Below are positions 1-5,737 of a stretch of DNA of 6,641 nucleotides, one piece after another. The DNA is taken from assembly GCA_035546335.1 (NCBI GenBank), contig DATKDP010000026.1, forward strand, positions 1 to 6,641, given 5' to 3'. The notes beneath the pieces were generated by a model. It made no database searches. It was not told where the DNA came from and was given only the letters and a program-made list of their open reading frames with translations. The translations under genes were made by a program, and so were the position numbers. The stretch is from DATKDP01 sp035546335 (lineage in GTDB: Bacteria > Acidobacteriota > Thermoanaerobaculia > Gp7-AA8). Every line of letters starts with the position of its first letter. Within the stretch, counting starts at the first letter, position 1.

Positions 1-82
1 AGACGAGAGACGAGAGACGAGAGACGAGAGACGAGAGACGAGAGACGAGAGACGAGAGACGAGAGACGAGAGACGAGAGACG
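1..82. repeat. Perfect 7-bp tandem array, unit AGACGAG (11.7 copies, continues off left edge)
   Basis: The first 82 bases are an uninterrupted period-7 repeat of AGACGAG with no substitution in any copy. The array starts at the window edge, so its true length is unknown. It is purine-rich on the + strand. A 12-nt non-repeat spacer (83-94) separates it from the next array. The perfect copies contrast with the diverged copies in the other arrays, which suggests recent expansion or homogenisation (inference). No open reading frame uses it. Confidence 0.97.
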
Positions 83-94
83 CATCAGTAAATC

Positions 95-155
95 GCCTCT
101 AGCCTCCAGCCTCTAGCACCTAGCCTCTAGCCTCTAGCCTCCAGCCTCTAGCCTC
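95..155. repeat. 7-bp tandem array, consensus GCCTCTA (8 copies plus GCCTC), abutting the ylxP start codon
   Basis: From 95 the units read GCCTCTA, GCCTCCA, GCCTCTA, GCACCTA, GCCTCTA, GCCTCTA, GCCTCCA and GCCTCTA, then a partial GCCTC (151-155) that runs directly into the ATG at 156. The array is pyrimidine-rich on the + strand. Most units create a TAG, and because 7 is not a multiple of 3 these stops fall in all three frames (for example at 114, 121 and 128). The array occupies the place where a ribosome binding site would be expected. Confidence 0.96.
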
Positions 156-494
156 ATGATCGTCGGCGTCGCACTATTCGAGCTCCACATCGAGCATTCG
201 AGATCGCTCAAGGAGAAGCGATCGATCGTCCGCAGCGTGCGGGACCGGCTGCGTGCGCGGTTCAATCTCGCCGTCGCCGAGGTAGGATTGAACGAGCTCC
301 ATCAGCGCGCCAGGCTCGCCGTTTCTCTCATCGCGCTCCACCACGCAGCGGCGGAGGAGCAGCTTCGGCTGGTGGCGAGCTTCGTGGAGGAGACCTCGGA
401 CGCGCTTCTGTCGGGCTGGACCGAGGAGCTCTTCGACTTCGATGCGGAGGCGAACCTCGGCATTCCGAACATCGGCTGGAAAGAGGAATCATGA
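156..494 (+). CDS. ylxP: DUF503 family protein (YlxP-like), ribosome-maturation operon
   Basis: A 112-residue protein of the DUF503 family. The N-terminus (MIVGVALFELHI), the SLKEKRSIVRSVRDRLRARFN segment (about 17-37) and VAEVG (about 40-44) match the family core of a small alpha/beta protein, and the length is normal. Its biochemical role is not firmly known; it is normally encoded between infB and rbfA, which implies a link to ribosome biogenesis or RNA. The ATG at 156 is fixed by the conserved first residues and by in-frame TAG codons upstream in the array (the nearest at 135), with no alternative start between. No Shine-Dalgarno sequence is present: the 5' flank is the GCCTCTA array. The stop overlaps the rbfA start as ATGA (491-494), indicating translational coupling downstream. 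infB itself is not within the 155 bases upstream. Confidence 0.9.
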   Translation: MIVGVALFELHIEHSRSLKEKRSIVRSVRDRLRARFNLAVAEVGLNELHQRARLAVSLIALHHAAAEEQLRLVASFVEETSDALLSGWTEELFDFDAEANLGIPNIGWKEES

Positions 495-886
495 AGAAAA
501 CACGCAGGACATCGCAGCTCGGAGAGGTGATTCGCGCCGAGGTCGCCGCGATTCTTCGCGAGGAGCTTCGCGACGAATCGCTCGGCTTCGTCACCGTGAC
601 CGAGGTCGAGGTGTCGACCGACATGCGCTACGCACGCGTTTTCGTCAGCACGCTCGGTGACGAGGCCGAGATCGAGCGCAATGTCGAGATCCTCAATGAC
701 GCGAAGAAAGCGATCCGCCACCACCTGGCCCGGCGAGCACGGCTTCGCTACACTCCCGAGCTCGATTTCAGAGCTGATATGACGACCCTGCGTGCCGGTT
801 CGATCGAGACCATCCTCAGGGAGGTTCTCCCGCACGAACCGGCGACGAATGAGGAGAAAGAGGAGAAAGAGGAGAAAGGCGAATGA
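491..886 (+). CDS. rbfA: 30S ribosome-binding factor RbfA
   Basis: A 131-residue RbfA, the single-domain type II KH-fold factor that binds the immature 30S subunit and promotes late 16S rRNA 5'-end maturation. Family signatures are TSQLGEVIRAEVAAILREEL (about 7-26), the VTVTEVEVSTDMRYARVFVS strand region (about 34-53), and RLRYTPELDFRAD followed by SIETILREV (about 85-112). After residue 119 there is a highly charged tail, EEKEEKEEKGE, encoded by three exact copies of GAGGAGAAA. The start overlaps the ylxP stop (ATGA) and has GAGG at 483-486, four bases upstream. The stop overlaps the nrnA start in another ATGA (883-886). The core is certain; the tail is lineage-specific and probably disordered. 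Confidence 0.95.
   Translation: MKKTRRTSQLGEVIRAEVAAILREELRDESLGFVTVTEVEVSTDMRYARVFVSTLGDEAEIERNVEILNDAKKAIRHHLARRARLRYTPELDFRADMTTLRAGSIETILREVLPHEPATNEEKEEKEEKGE
851..877 (+). promoter_or_regulatory. Triplicated GAGGAGAAA at the rbfA 3' end, doubling as the nrnA ribosome-binding region
   Basis: Three exact tandem 9-bp units, in frame with rbfA (Glu-Glu-Lys each). Each carries a GGAGA core. The last AGGAG (870-874) lies 8 bases before the nrnA ATG at 883, an ideal Shine-Dalgarno distance. The repeat therefore encodes the RbfA tail and supplies nrnA's ribosome-binding site. Whether the extra copies raise initiation is inference. Confidence 0.7.
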
Positions 887-1887
887 ATGACCAGCAGACC
901 CCCCTCGACCTCTCCGCCGCTCGCCAGGTCGCCGAGAGAATTCGCGCGGGGAAGAGATTCCTCATCACATCACACCGGAATCCCGACGGCGATGCGCTGG
1001 GGAGCTCGCTCGCGCTCCAGCGGCTTCTGCGGCGACTCGGCAAAGAGGCGAACGTGATCGTTCGCGACCCGTTCGGCAAACCGCTGAGGAAGATCCCCGG
1101 AGCGGAGGACGTGGCGGTCGTCGACTCGCTCCCCGCCGATTACCCGGAAGGCTACGACGCGATCTTCACCATGGAGTGCCCCGAGCACGAGAGGACGGGA
1201 TTCCCGATCCTTCCCGGGCCGGTGATCAACATCGATCATCACCTCGGCAACACGATGTATGGCGAGGTCAACTACCTCGATCTCGATGCTCCTTCGGTCG
1301 GAGAGATGATCCTTCAGATCAGCCGGCTTCTGGAGCTGCCGCTCGATCGCGAGACGGCGATCGCGATGTATGTTTCCCTCGCCACTGACACGGGGTTCTT
1401 CCGCTACTCGAACACTACGCTGCGAGCATTTCAGGCGGCCGAGGAGCTCGTTCGCGCGGGAGCCGATCCGGGCGAGATCTCTCTCTGGATCAACGAGAGC
1501 AGCAGCGCTGCGTCGATCAGGCTGCTCGGCCTCTGCCTCGCCACGATGGAGTTTTTCGCCGACGGCAGGATCGCCACCATCGAGATGCCGAGGCGCTTTC
1601 TCCGCGATGCCGGCGCGAGCGGCGAAGATGCCGAAGGAATCGTCAACTACGGGCGGGTGATCGAGGGCGTGCTCGTTGCGGCCATGTTCAAGGAAGTCGA
1701 GGGAGGAACGCGCGTGTCGATGCGCGCCAAGCCGGGTGTCGATGTTCAGGCCGTCGCCTCGATGTTCGGCGGGGGTGGTCACAAGGCGGCGTCCGGCTGC
1801 TTCATCGCTTTCCCCATCGCCGATGCGAAGCCGAAGCTCGTTGGAATCCTGACGGAGGCGATTGCCGGAGTGGAGGCGATCGCCTGA
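883..1887 (+). CDS. nrnA: DHH/DHHA1 phosphoesterase, NrnA-type oligoribonuclease / pAp phosphatase
   Basis: A 334-residue DHH-superfamily phosphoesterase. The N-terminal DHH domain has SHRNPDGDALG (30-40, metal ligands D35 and D37), INIDHH (115-120, the name-giving motif) and SLATDTGFFRYSNTT (165-179, with D169). The C-terminal DHHA1 substrate-binding domain ends with GGGGHKAASG (296-305). This layout is that of NrnA, which degrades 2-5 nt nanoRNAs to mononucleotides and dephosphorylates pAp, using Mn2+ in the cytosol. The motif II position that in Bacillus NrnA is Asp (CDTAN) appears here as MECPEHERTG (97-106), with Glu98. The start is fixed by the ATGA overlap with rbfA and AGGAG at 870-874. 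The stop abuts the truB start. NrnA would finish the decay begun by PNPase in the same cluster. Substrate preference cannot be read from sequence alone. Confidence 0.92.
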   Translation: MNDQQTPLDLSAARQVAERIRAGKRFLITSHRNPDGDALGSSLALQRLLRRLGKEANVIVRDPFGKPLRKIPGAEDVAVVDSLPADYPEGYDAIFTMECPEHERTGFPILPGPVINIDHHLGNTMYGEVNYLDLDAPSVGEMILQISRLLELPLDRETAIAMYVSLATDTGFFRYSNTTLRAFQAAEELVRAGADPGEISLWINESSSAASIRLLGLCLATMEFFADGRIATIEMPRRFLRDAGASGEDAEGIVNYGRVIEGVLVAAMFKEVEGGTRVSMRAKPGVDVQAVASMFGGGGHKAASGCFIAFPIADAKPKLVGILTEAIAGVEAIA

Positions 1888-2814
1888 ATGAACGTTCAAC
1901 GAGATGGTCTGTTTCTCGCCGACAAGGAGTCGGGTATCACCTCGCACGATGCCGTGGACATCTTCAGGCGCGCGAGCAGGATCAGGAAAGTCGGTCATAC
2001 CGGAACGCTCGACCCTCTCGCCACGGGTTTGCTCGTCCTCTGCGTGGGGACCGCAACGCGCCTGCAGTCGTTCCTCATGAGGATGGAGAAGACTTACGAG
2101 GGGACGATTCAATTCGGCTGGGCCACCGATACGTATGACGTGGCCGGAACGCCTCTGGGGGATCCGCGGGAGGCGAGCATCGAGGCTCTCGATCTCGATG
2201 CGCTGGCCGAACCATTCCGCGGCGAGATCGAGCAGATGCCGCCGCAGTTCTCGGCAAAGAAGGTGCAGGGCGTCCGTGCCTACGAGATGGCCCGCAAGGG
2301 AGAGGTCGCAGCGCTGGAAGCGAAACAGGTGACCATCTATGAGCTCGAGCTCGGCCTCGTTTCTCCCTCGCTAGCTTCCTTTCGCGTCCGCTGCTCGGCA
2401 GGGACGTACGTGCGCACCATCGCTCAGGATCTGGGCATTGCCACGGGAATGGGTGCTCATCTGAAGTCGCTGAGAAGGACTGCAATCGGCGCGTTTCATG
2501 TACGGGATGCGATGGCGACTCCGGCCATCCGGGAGGCCTCCGGCGACGAACTGTTTCGCCCGCCGCACTTCCGCCGGCTCGATCAGGTCGATCTGCCGCT
2601 CGAGAGCGTGGTGATCGATCGGACACAGGAGACGAAAATGCGACGCGGACAGAGCGTGGTGGTCAAGCCGCAGTCCGCCACGGTGAAACGGAAGGATCTC
2701 GTCTCGGTGAGAGGCGTCGAGGGGGAGCTGGTCGCAATCGCGGAGATTGCCGATGTTCTCAGAGAGGGAGGCGGACCGGTGATGCTGCAGCCCAAGGTGG
2801 TGCTGAAAGGGTAG
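1888..2814 (+). CDS. truB: tRNA pseudouridine(55) synthase TruB
   Basis: A 308-residue TruB, which isomerises U55 in the T-loop of elongator tRNAs. The motifs are in order: DKESGITSHD (12-21), KVGHTGTLDPLATGLL (34-49) with catalytic Asp42, KTYEGTIQFGWATDTYD (68-84), QMPPQFSAKKVQGVRAYEMAR (116-136), CSAGTYVRTIAQDLG (169-183) with the conserved arginine R176, and LRRTAIGAF (195-203). The C-terminal 70 residues form the family's PUA-like RNA-binding region. The start directly follows the nrnA stop (TGA-ATG). The best ribosome binding site is GGAGG at 1872-1876, 11 bases away, so coupling to nrnA translation is likely. Length and motifs are complete. It is the last gene of the tightly packed block; a 235-base gap follows. 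Confidence 0.96.
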   Translation: MNVQRDGLFLADKESGITSHDAVDIFRRASRIRKVGHTGTLDPLATGLLVLCVGTATRLQSFLMRMEKTYEGTIQFGWATDTYDVAGTPLGDPREASIEALDLDALAEPFRGEIEQMPPQFSAKKVQGVRAYEMARKGEVAALEAKQVTIYELELGLVSPSLASFRVRCSAGTYVRTIAQDLGIATGMGAHLKSLRRTAIGAFHVRDAMATPAIREASGDELFRPPHFRRLDQVDLPLESVVIDRTQETKMRRGQSVVVKPQSATVKRKDLVSVRGVEGELVAIAEIADVLREGGGPVMLQPKVVLKG

Positions 2815-2972
2815 GGGCGACCTGCGAAGAGCGAAACGCCCAGGGCGTCATACCGAACGAGGGGCATGCGCGCCTGCGCGTTTCGAGCTCGGATGGAGGC
2901 TTCGAATATTTTCCGGTGAGCCGGTGTTCCCCCTGAGTCCGATAGACCTTTCGGACGCTCTTTTGGTGAACC
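2815..2972. other. truB-rpsO intergenic region with a degenerate dispersed-repeat-like segment
   Basis: No gene is seen here. The segment at 2847-2861 (GTCATACCGAACGAG) resembles the GTCATNCCGAGCGAAGCGAGG dispersed intergenic repeat common in several environmental bacterial lineages, with diverged sequence after it; this is recalled resemblance only. Small inverted repeats are present: ACGCC/GGCGT around 2836-2848, and TCCGA (2938-2942) with TCGGA (2951-2955) around an 8-base loop. None is followed by a T-run, so no intrinsic terminator for truB is recognised. ribF, which often lies between truB and rpsO, is absent. Unlike most other gene gaps here, this one has no period-7 array. Confidence 0.4.
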
Positions 2973-3001
2973 TTGCTTTTGGCCCGCTGGCTTGTTAGAT
3001 T
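2973..3001 (+). promoter_or_regulatory. Candidate sigma-70-type promoter for rpsO
   Basis: TTGCTT (2973-2978) and TAGATT (2996-3001) are separated by 17 bases, resembling -35 and -10 boxes, with matches of 3/6 and 4/6 to consensus. A start near 3008 would give a leader of about 42 bases before rpsO. The local A+T richness compared with the genes, and the lack of close coupling to truB, favour a separate promoter. The match is weak. Confidence 0.4.
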
Positions 3002-3035
3002 GAGTCGAACGAGAAAAGGATTGTTTTCAACGATC

Positions 3036-3041
3036 AAGGAG
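3036..3041 (+). promoter_or_regulatory. Shine-Dalgarno of rpsO (decides the TTG start)
   Basis: AAGGAG lies exactly 8 bases before the TTG at 3050 and is the strongest ribosome binding site in the area. It selects TTG 3050 as the start of S15. Another TTG at 3043 is only 1 base from AAGGAG and opens a different frame with no S15 homology. Confidence 0.85.
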
Positions 3042-3049
3042 ATTGGATT

Positions 3050-3319
3050 TTGCCGTATACCAAGCAAGTGAAAACGGATGTCATCACGCAGTACCGGACG
3101 CACGACAGCGACACGGGGTCGCCCGAGGTGCAGATTGCGCTGCTTTCGAATCGCATCAGCTATCTGACCGAGCACTTCAAGACCCACGCGAAGGACCACC
3201 ACAGCCGCCGTGGCCTTCTCAAGCTGGTCGGCCGCCGGCGTCGCCTGCTCGACTACCTGAAGAAGACCGACCTCGAGCGGTATCGCGCCGTCATCGAGAA
3301 GCTCGGCATCCGCAAATAG
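3050..3319 (+). CDS. rpsO: 30S ribosomal protein S15 (uS15)
   Basis: An 89-residue S15, the same length as in E. coli. It is an early-binding 30S protein that contacts helices 20-22 of 16S rRNA and forms an intersubunit bridge with 23S rRNA. Family landmarks are DTGSPEVQIALLSNRI (21-36), the DHHSRRGLL rRNA-binding turn (48-56) and RRRLLDYLKKTDLERY (58-73), ending in IEKLGIRK. The start codon is TTG, supported by AAGGAG 8 bases upstream and by the family's length and N-terminal sequence; there is no in-frame ATG at the expected position. It lies 235 bases after truB and 158 before pnp, the classic rpsO-pnp pairing. In E. coli, S15 represses its own translation through its leader. The short leader here shows no recognisable version of that structure. 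Confidence 0.97.
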   Translation: MPYTKQVKTDVITQYRTHDSDTGSPEVQIALLSNRISYLTEHFKTHAKDHHSRRGLLKLVGRRRRLLDYLKKTDLERYRAVIEKLGIRK

Positions 3320-3330
3320 TTCCGTCAGGA

Positions 3331-3390
3331 GTTTCAAGTTTCGGGTTTCCCGTTCGGCCTAGACCGAACGTGAGGCCTGAAACTTGAAAC
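3331..3390 (+). promoter_or_regulatory. Long stem-loop in the rpsO-pnp leader, built from inverted 7-bp units
   Basis: The arms 3331-3357 and 3364-3390 pair over 27 positions around the 6-base loop CCTAGA: 12 perfect outer pairs (GTTTCAAGTTTC with GAAACTTGAAAC), 7 perfect inner pairs (CGTTCGG with CCGAACG), and between them Watson-Crick pairs, three G-U wobbles and one C/T mismatch. The left arm reads as heptamers GTTTCAA, GTTTCGG, GTTTCCC, GTTCGGC. It begins 11 bases after the rpsO stop. C/T-rich sequence follows but no T-run, so it is not a standard intrinsic terminator. By analogy with the E. coli pnp leader, where RNase III cleaves a stem-loop and PNPase autoregulates, it may be a processing site (inference). 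Confidence 0.75.
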
Positions 3391-3401
3391 CCTTCCCTCC
3401 T

Positions 3402-3422
3402 GGTCGAAGCTCATCTTCGACC
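3402..3422 (+). promoter_or_regulatory. Second perfect hairpin in the pnp leader
   Basis: GGTCGAAG (3402-3409) and CTTCGACC (3415-3422) form an uninterrupted 8-bp stem with the 5-base loop CTCAT, 11 bases after the larger stem-loop and 55 bases before the pnp start. No T-run follows. Together the two form a tandem-hairpin leader between rpsO and pnp. Whether it stabilises, terminates or is cleaved cannot be told from the sequence. Confidence 0.6.
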
Positions 3423-3477
3423 GAACTTCGACAACAGAGCGCGACTGATGAGTGGGTTGCGCAGATGAAGGGATTCC

Positions 3478-5694
3478 ATGATTCACAAGAAAGAAATCCA
3501 GATCGGGGGGCGCCCCTTGTCGCTCGAGACGGGCGCAATCGCCCGGCAGGCCGATGGAGCGTGTGTCGTCCGCTTCGGGGATACCGTGGTCCTCGCCACC
3601 GCCTGTTACAAGCCGGGAACGGTTCTCGGCGATTTCATGCCGTTGACCGTCGACTACAAAGAGTACACCTATGCCGGAGGGCGCATCCCCGGAGGTTTCT
3701 TCAAACGCGAGGGAAGGCCGACCGAGAAGGAGGTTCTCACCTGCCGTCTGATCGATCGCCCGCTTCGTCCTTCTTTCACCAGGGGTTACCGGCAGGAAAC
3801 GCAGATCATCGCGCTCGTGCTCTCCGCCGACGGCGAGAACGATCCCGACATTCTCGCGATCAATGCAGCATCGTCCGCGCTGATGGTTTCGGAGATTCCC
3901 TTTCCTCACGCCATCGCGGCGGTTCGCGTCGGGTACCTCGACGGGAATCTGGTGATCAATCCGACCAATGCACAGCGCGATCTCTCCGATCTCGATCTGG
4001 TCGTCGCGGGAACCGAAGAGGCGATCGTCATGGTCGAAGCGGGAGGGCGCGAGGTCGATGAGACCCTCGTTCTCGACGCGCTCGAGGTGGCTCACCAGGC
4101 GATTCGCGGGATCGTCGAGCTGCAGAAAGAACTGCGTGCCGATGCCGGCAAGCCGAAGATCGAGGTTGTGGTCCAGGAGAAATTCTCGCGGGAGCTCTAT
4201 GACGAACTGGTCTCGCGTTTCCGGGATGACGTCCGTGCTGCTCTTCTCACTCAGGGCAAGCAGCCCCGCAAAGCGGCGATGAACGCTCTCCTGGAGAAAG
4301 TCCTCGAGGGGGTTCCGCTCGAAGATCTCGAGGCTATGGCCGCCAGGCGCGCCGCCCTCGCGGAGATCCAGACGCAGATCTTCCGAGAACTGATCCTCGA
4401 CGAGCAGATGCGGCTCGACCTTCGCAAGCCCGCCGACATCCGGCAGATCACCATCGACGTCAGCGTCCTTCCCCGGACCCATGGCTCGGCGATCTTCACC
4501 CGCGGTGAAACGCAGGCTCTCGTGACCGTCACGCTCGGTACACCTCAGGAAGCGCAACGCGTCGAAGACTTCGAGGGGGAGTCCTTCCAGCGATTCATGC
4601 TGCACTACAACGTCCCGCCGTTCTCAGTCGGTGAGGTCAAGTTCCTCCGCGGTCCCGCACGTCGCGAGATCGGTCACGGAAACCTGGCTCGTCGCGCACT
4701 CGCACCTCTTCTCCCCCCGGAAGCGGATTTCCCTTACACGATCCGCTGCGTCTCCGACATCCTCGAGTCGAACGGATCGTCTTCGATGGCCTCCGTCTGC
4801 GGCGGCTCCCTCGCTCTGATGGATGCCGGCGTTCCGCTTCGGGCTCCGGTGGCCGGTGTGGCGATGGGACTGGTCAAGGGCGAAGGGAAGACGGCGATTC
4901 TCAGCGACATCGCCGGCATGGAGGATCACGAAGGCGACATGGACTTCAAAGTCGCCGGAACCAGCAAGGGAATCACCGCTCTGCAGATGGACATCAAGGT
5001 CAGCGGGATTCCGCGAGAGATCATGGCCCAGGCGCTCCAGCAGGCACGCGACGGCCGCCTCCACATCCTCGAAAGGATGGCGACGGCCATCGAGAAACCG
5101 CGCGAGGAGATCTCCGAGTACGCTCCGCGGCTCTACACCATCCACGTTCCCAAGGATCGCATTCGCGACGTCATCGGCTCGGGCGGAAAAACCATCCGCT
5201 GGATCGTCGAAGAGACCGGCTGCAAGATCGAGGTCGAGGACGACGGCAAGGTGATCATCGCCTCGTCCGACGCCCTCTCGGCGCAGAAGGCAATCGATAT
5301 CATCAAGGGTCTCACCGTGAGCCCGGAGATCGGGCAGAACTACGAGGGAACGGTCAAGAGGATCGAGCCCTACGGCGCCTTCGTCGAAATCCTCCCGGGC
5401 CAGGACGGTCTGCTCCATATTTCGGAGATGGCCCATACGCGCGTCCGCGCAGTGACCGATCTGATGCAGCTCGGCGACAGAGTCGATGTCCAGGTCGTCG
5501 GCATCGAGCCCGACACCGGCAAGATCCGGCTCTCCCGCAAGCCGCTCCTTCCGCCTCCGACGGAAGAGGAGCTGGCTGCGGCCGCCGCCGATCGCAGCCG
5601 CGCTCCCGAGCGGAGCGAACGGAGTGATCGTGGCGAGCGCGGAGGCAGGCCTCCACGCCGCGAGGGCGGTGGCGGCGGATTCCGCCGCCGCTGA
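3478..5694 (+). CDS. pnp: Polyribonucleotide nucleotidyltransferase (PNPase)
   Basis: A 738-residue PNPase, the trimeric phosphorolytic 3'-5' exoribonuclease of RNA decay. Domains in order: RNase PH-like core 1 (about 10-145), with FFKREGRP (74-81) and RLIDRPLRP (90-98) of the RNA-binding channel; its C-terminal part (about 148-215); the all-helical linker (about 240-325); catalytic RNase PH-like core 2 (about 326-545), with the phosphate-binding SNGSSSMASVCGG (431-443) and the metal/catalytic segment SDIAGMEDHEGDMDFKVAGT (476-495, D483, D489 and K491); KH (about 553-612, VIGSGGKTIRWI at 565-576); S1 (about 620-690, YEGTVKRIEPYGAFVEI). All key residues are present. A low-complexity Arg/Gly/Glu-rich tail (about 702-738) extends past S1. 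The start has AAGGGA at 3468-3473, four bases before ATG, and matches the family's MIH(K/R)KEI opening. The leader hairpins suggest post-transcriptional control. Confidence 0.97.
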   Translation: MIHKKEIQIGGRPLSLETGAIARQADGACVVRFGDTVVLATACYKPGTVLGDFMPLTVDYKEYTYAGGRIPGGFFKREGRPTEKEVLTCRLIDRPLRPSFTRGYRQETQIIALVLSADGENDPDILAINAASSALMVSEIPFPHAIAAVRVGYLDGNLVINPTNAQRDLSDLDLVVAGTEEAIVMVEAGGREVDETLVLDALEVAHQAIRGIVELQKELRADAGKPKIEVVVQEKFSRELYDELVSRFRDDVRAALLTQGKQPRKAAMNALLEKVLEGVPLEDLEAMAARRAALAEIQTQIFRELILDEQMRLDLRKPADIRQITIDVSVLPRTHGSAIFTRGETQALVTVTLGTPQEAQRVEDFEGESFQRFMLHYNVPPFSVGEVKFLRGPARREIGHGNLARRALAPLLPPEADFPYTIRCVSDILESNGSSSMASVCGGSLALMDAGVPLRAPVAGVAMGLVKGEGKTAILSDIAGMEDHEGDMDFKVAGTSKGITALQMDIKVSGIPREIMAQALQQARDGRLHILERMATAIEKPREEISEYAPRLYTIHVPKDRIRDVIGSGGKTIRWIVEETGCKIEVEDDGKVIIASSDALSAQKAIDIIKGLTVSPEIGQNYEGTVKRIEPYGAFVEILPGQDGLLHISEMAHTRVRAVTDLMQLGDRVDVQVVGIEPDTGKIRLSRKPLLPPPTEEELAAAAADRSRAPERSERSDRGERGGRPPRREGGGGGFRRR
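5671..5689 (+). other. GC-rich palindrome over the last pnp codons
   Basis: GGCGGCGGA (5671-5679) and TCCGCCGCC (5681-5689) are exact reverse complements around a single T, so the usable hairpin is about 8 bp with a 3-base loop. It ends 2 bases before the pnp stop codon and encodes the Gly-Gly-Phe-Arg-Arg end of the tail. No T-run follows, so it is at most a 3'-end stabiliser or a Rho-type pause site. It may also simply follow from codon choice for Gly and Arg. Confidence 0.45.
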
Positions 5695-5709
5695 TGGGCG
5701 CGGGTTTCC

Positions 5710-5737
5710 GAGGCTAGAGGCTAGAGGCTAGAGGCTT
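5710..5737. repeat. 7-bp tandem array, unit GAGGCTA (4 copies)
   Basis: Three exact GAGGCTA units and a final GAGGCTT, starting 15 bases after the pnp stop. The unit is the reverse complement of a rotation of GCCTCTA, the unit found before ylxP, so the two arrays flank the cluster in inverted orientation. TAG triplets at 5715, 5722 and 5729 stop all three + frames. A 12-base spacer (5738-5749) separates it from the next array. Confidence 0.95.

Noticed and set aside
1..155. CRISPR array
   Set aside because: Units are 7 bp and directly tandem, with no spacers and no cas genes.
970..2112. Long minus-strand open frame across nrnA and truB (380 codons)
   Set aside because: It spans two firmly identified + strand genes; composition-driven shadow with no motif.
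3043..3387. Alternative + frame starting at TTG 3043 over rpsO
   Set aside because: No homology, start only 1 base from the AAGGAG site, and it overlaps S15, which matches its family from the first residues.
3331..3400. Rho-independent terminator after rpsO
   Set aside because: The stem is strong, but the sequence after it is CCTTCCCTCC with no T-run, and pnp follows on the same strand; a leader or processing structure fits better.
3334..4605. Long open frame on the minus strand opposite pnp (423 codons)
   Set aside because: It lies antisense to the conserved N-terminal half of PNPase, shows no recognisable family, and is expected from GC-rich codon use on the sense strand.
4624..5436. Minus-strand open frame opposite the pnp catalytic, KH and S1 region
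   Set aside because: Same reason: the + strand encodes intact PNPase domains throughout.
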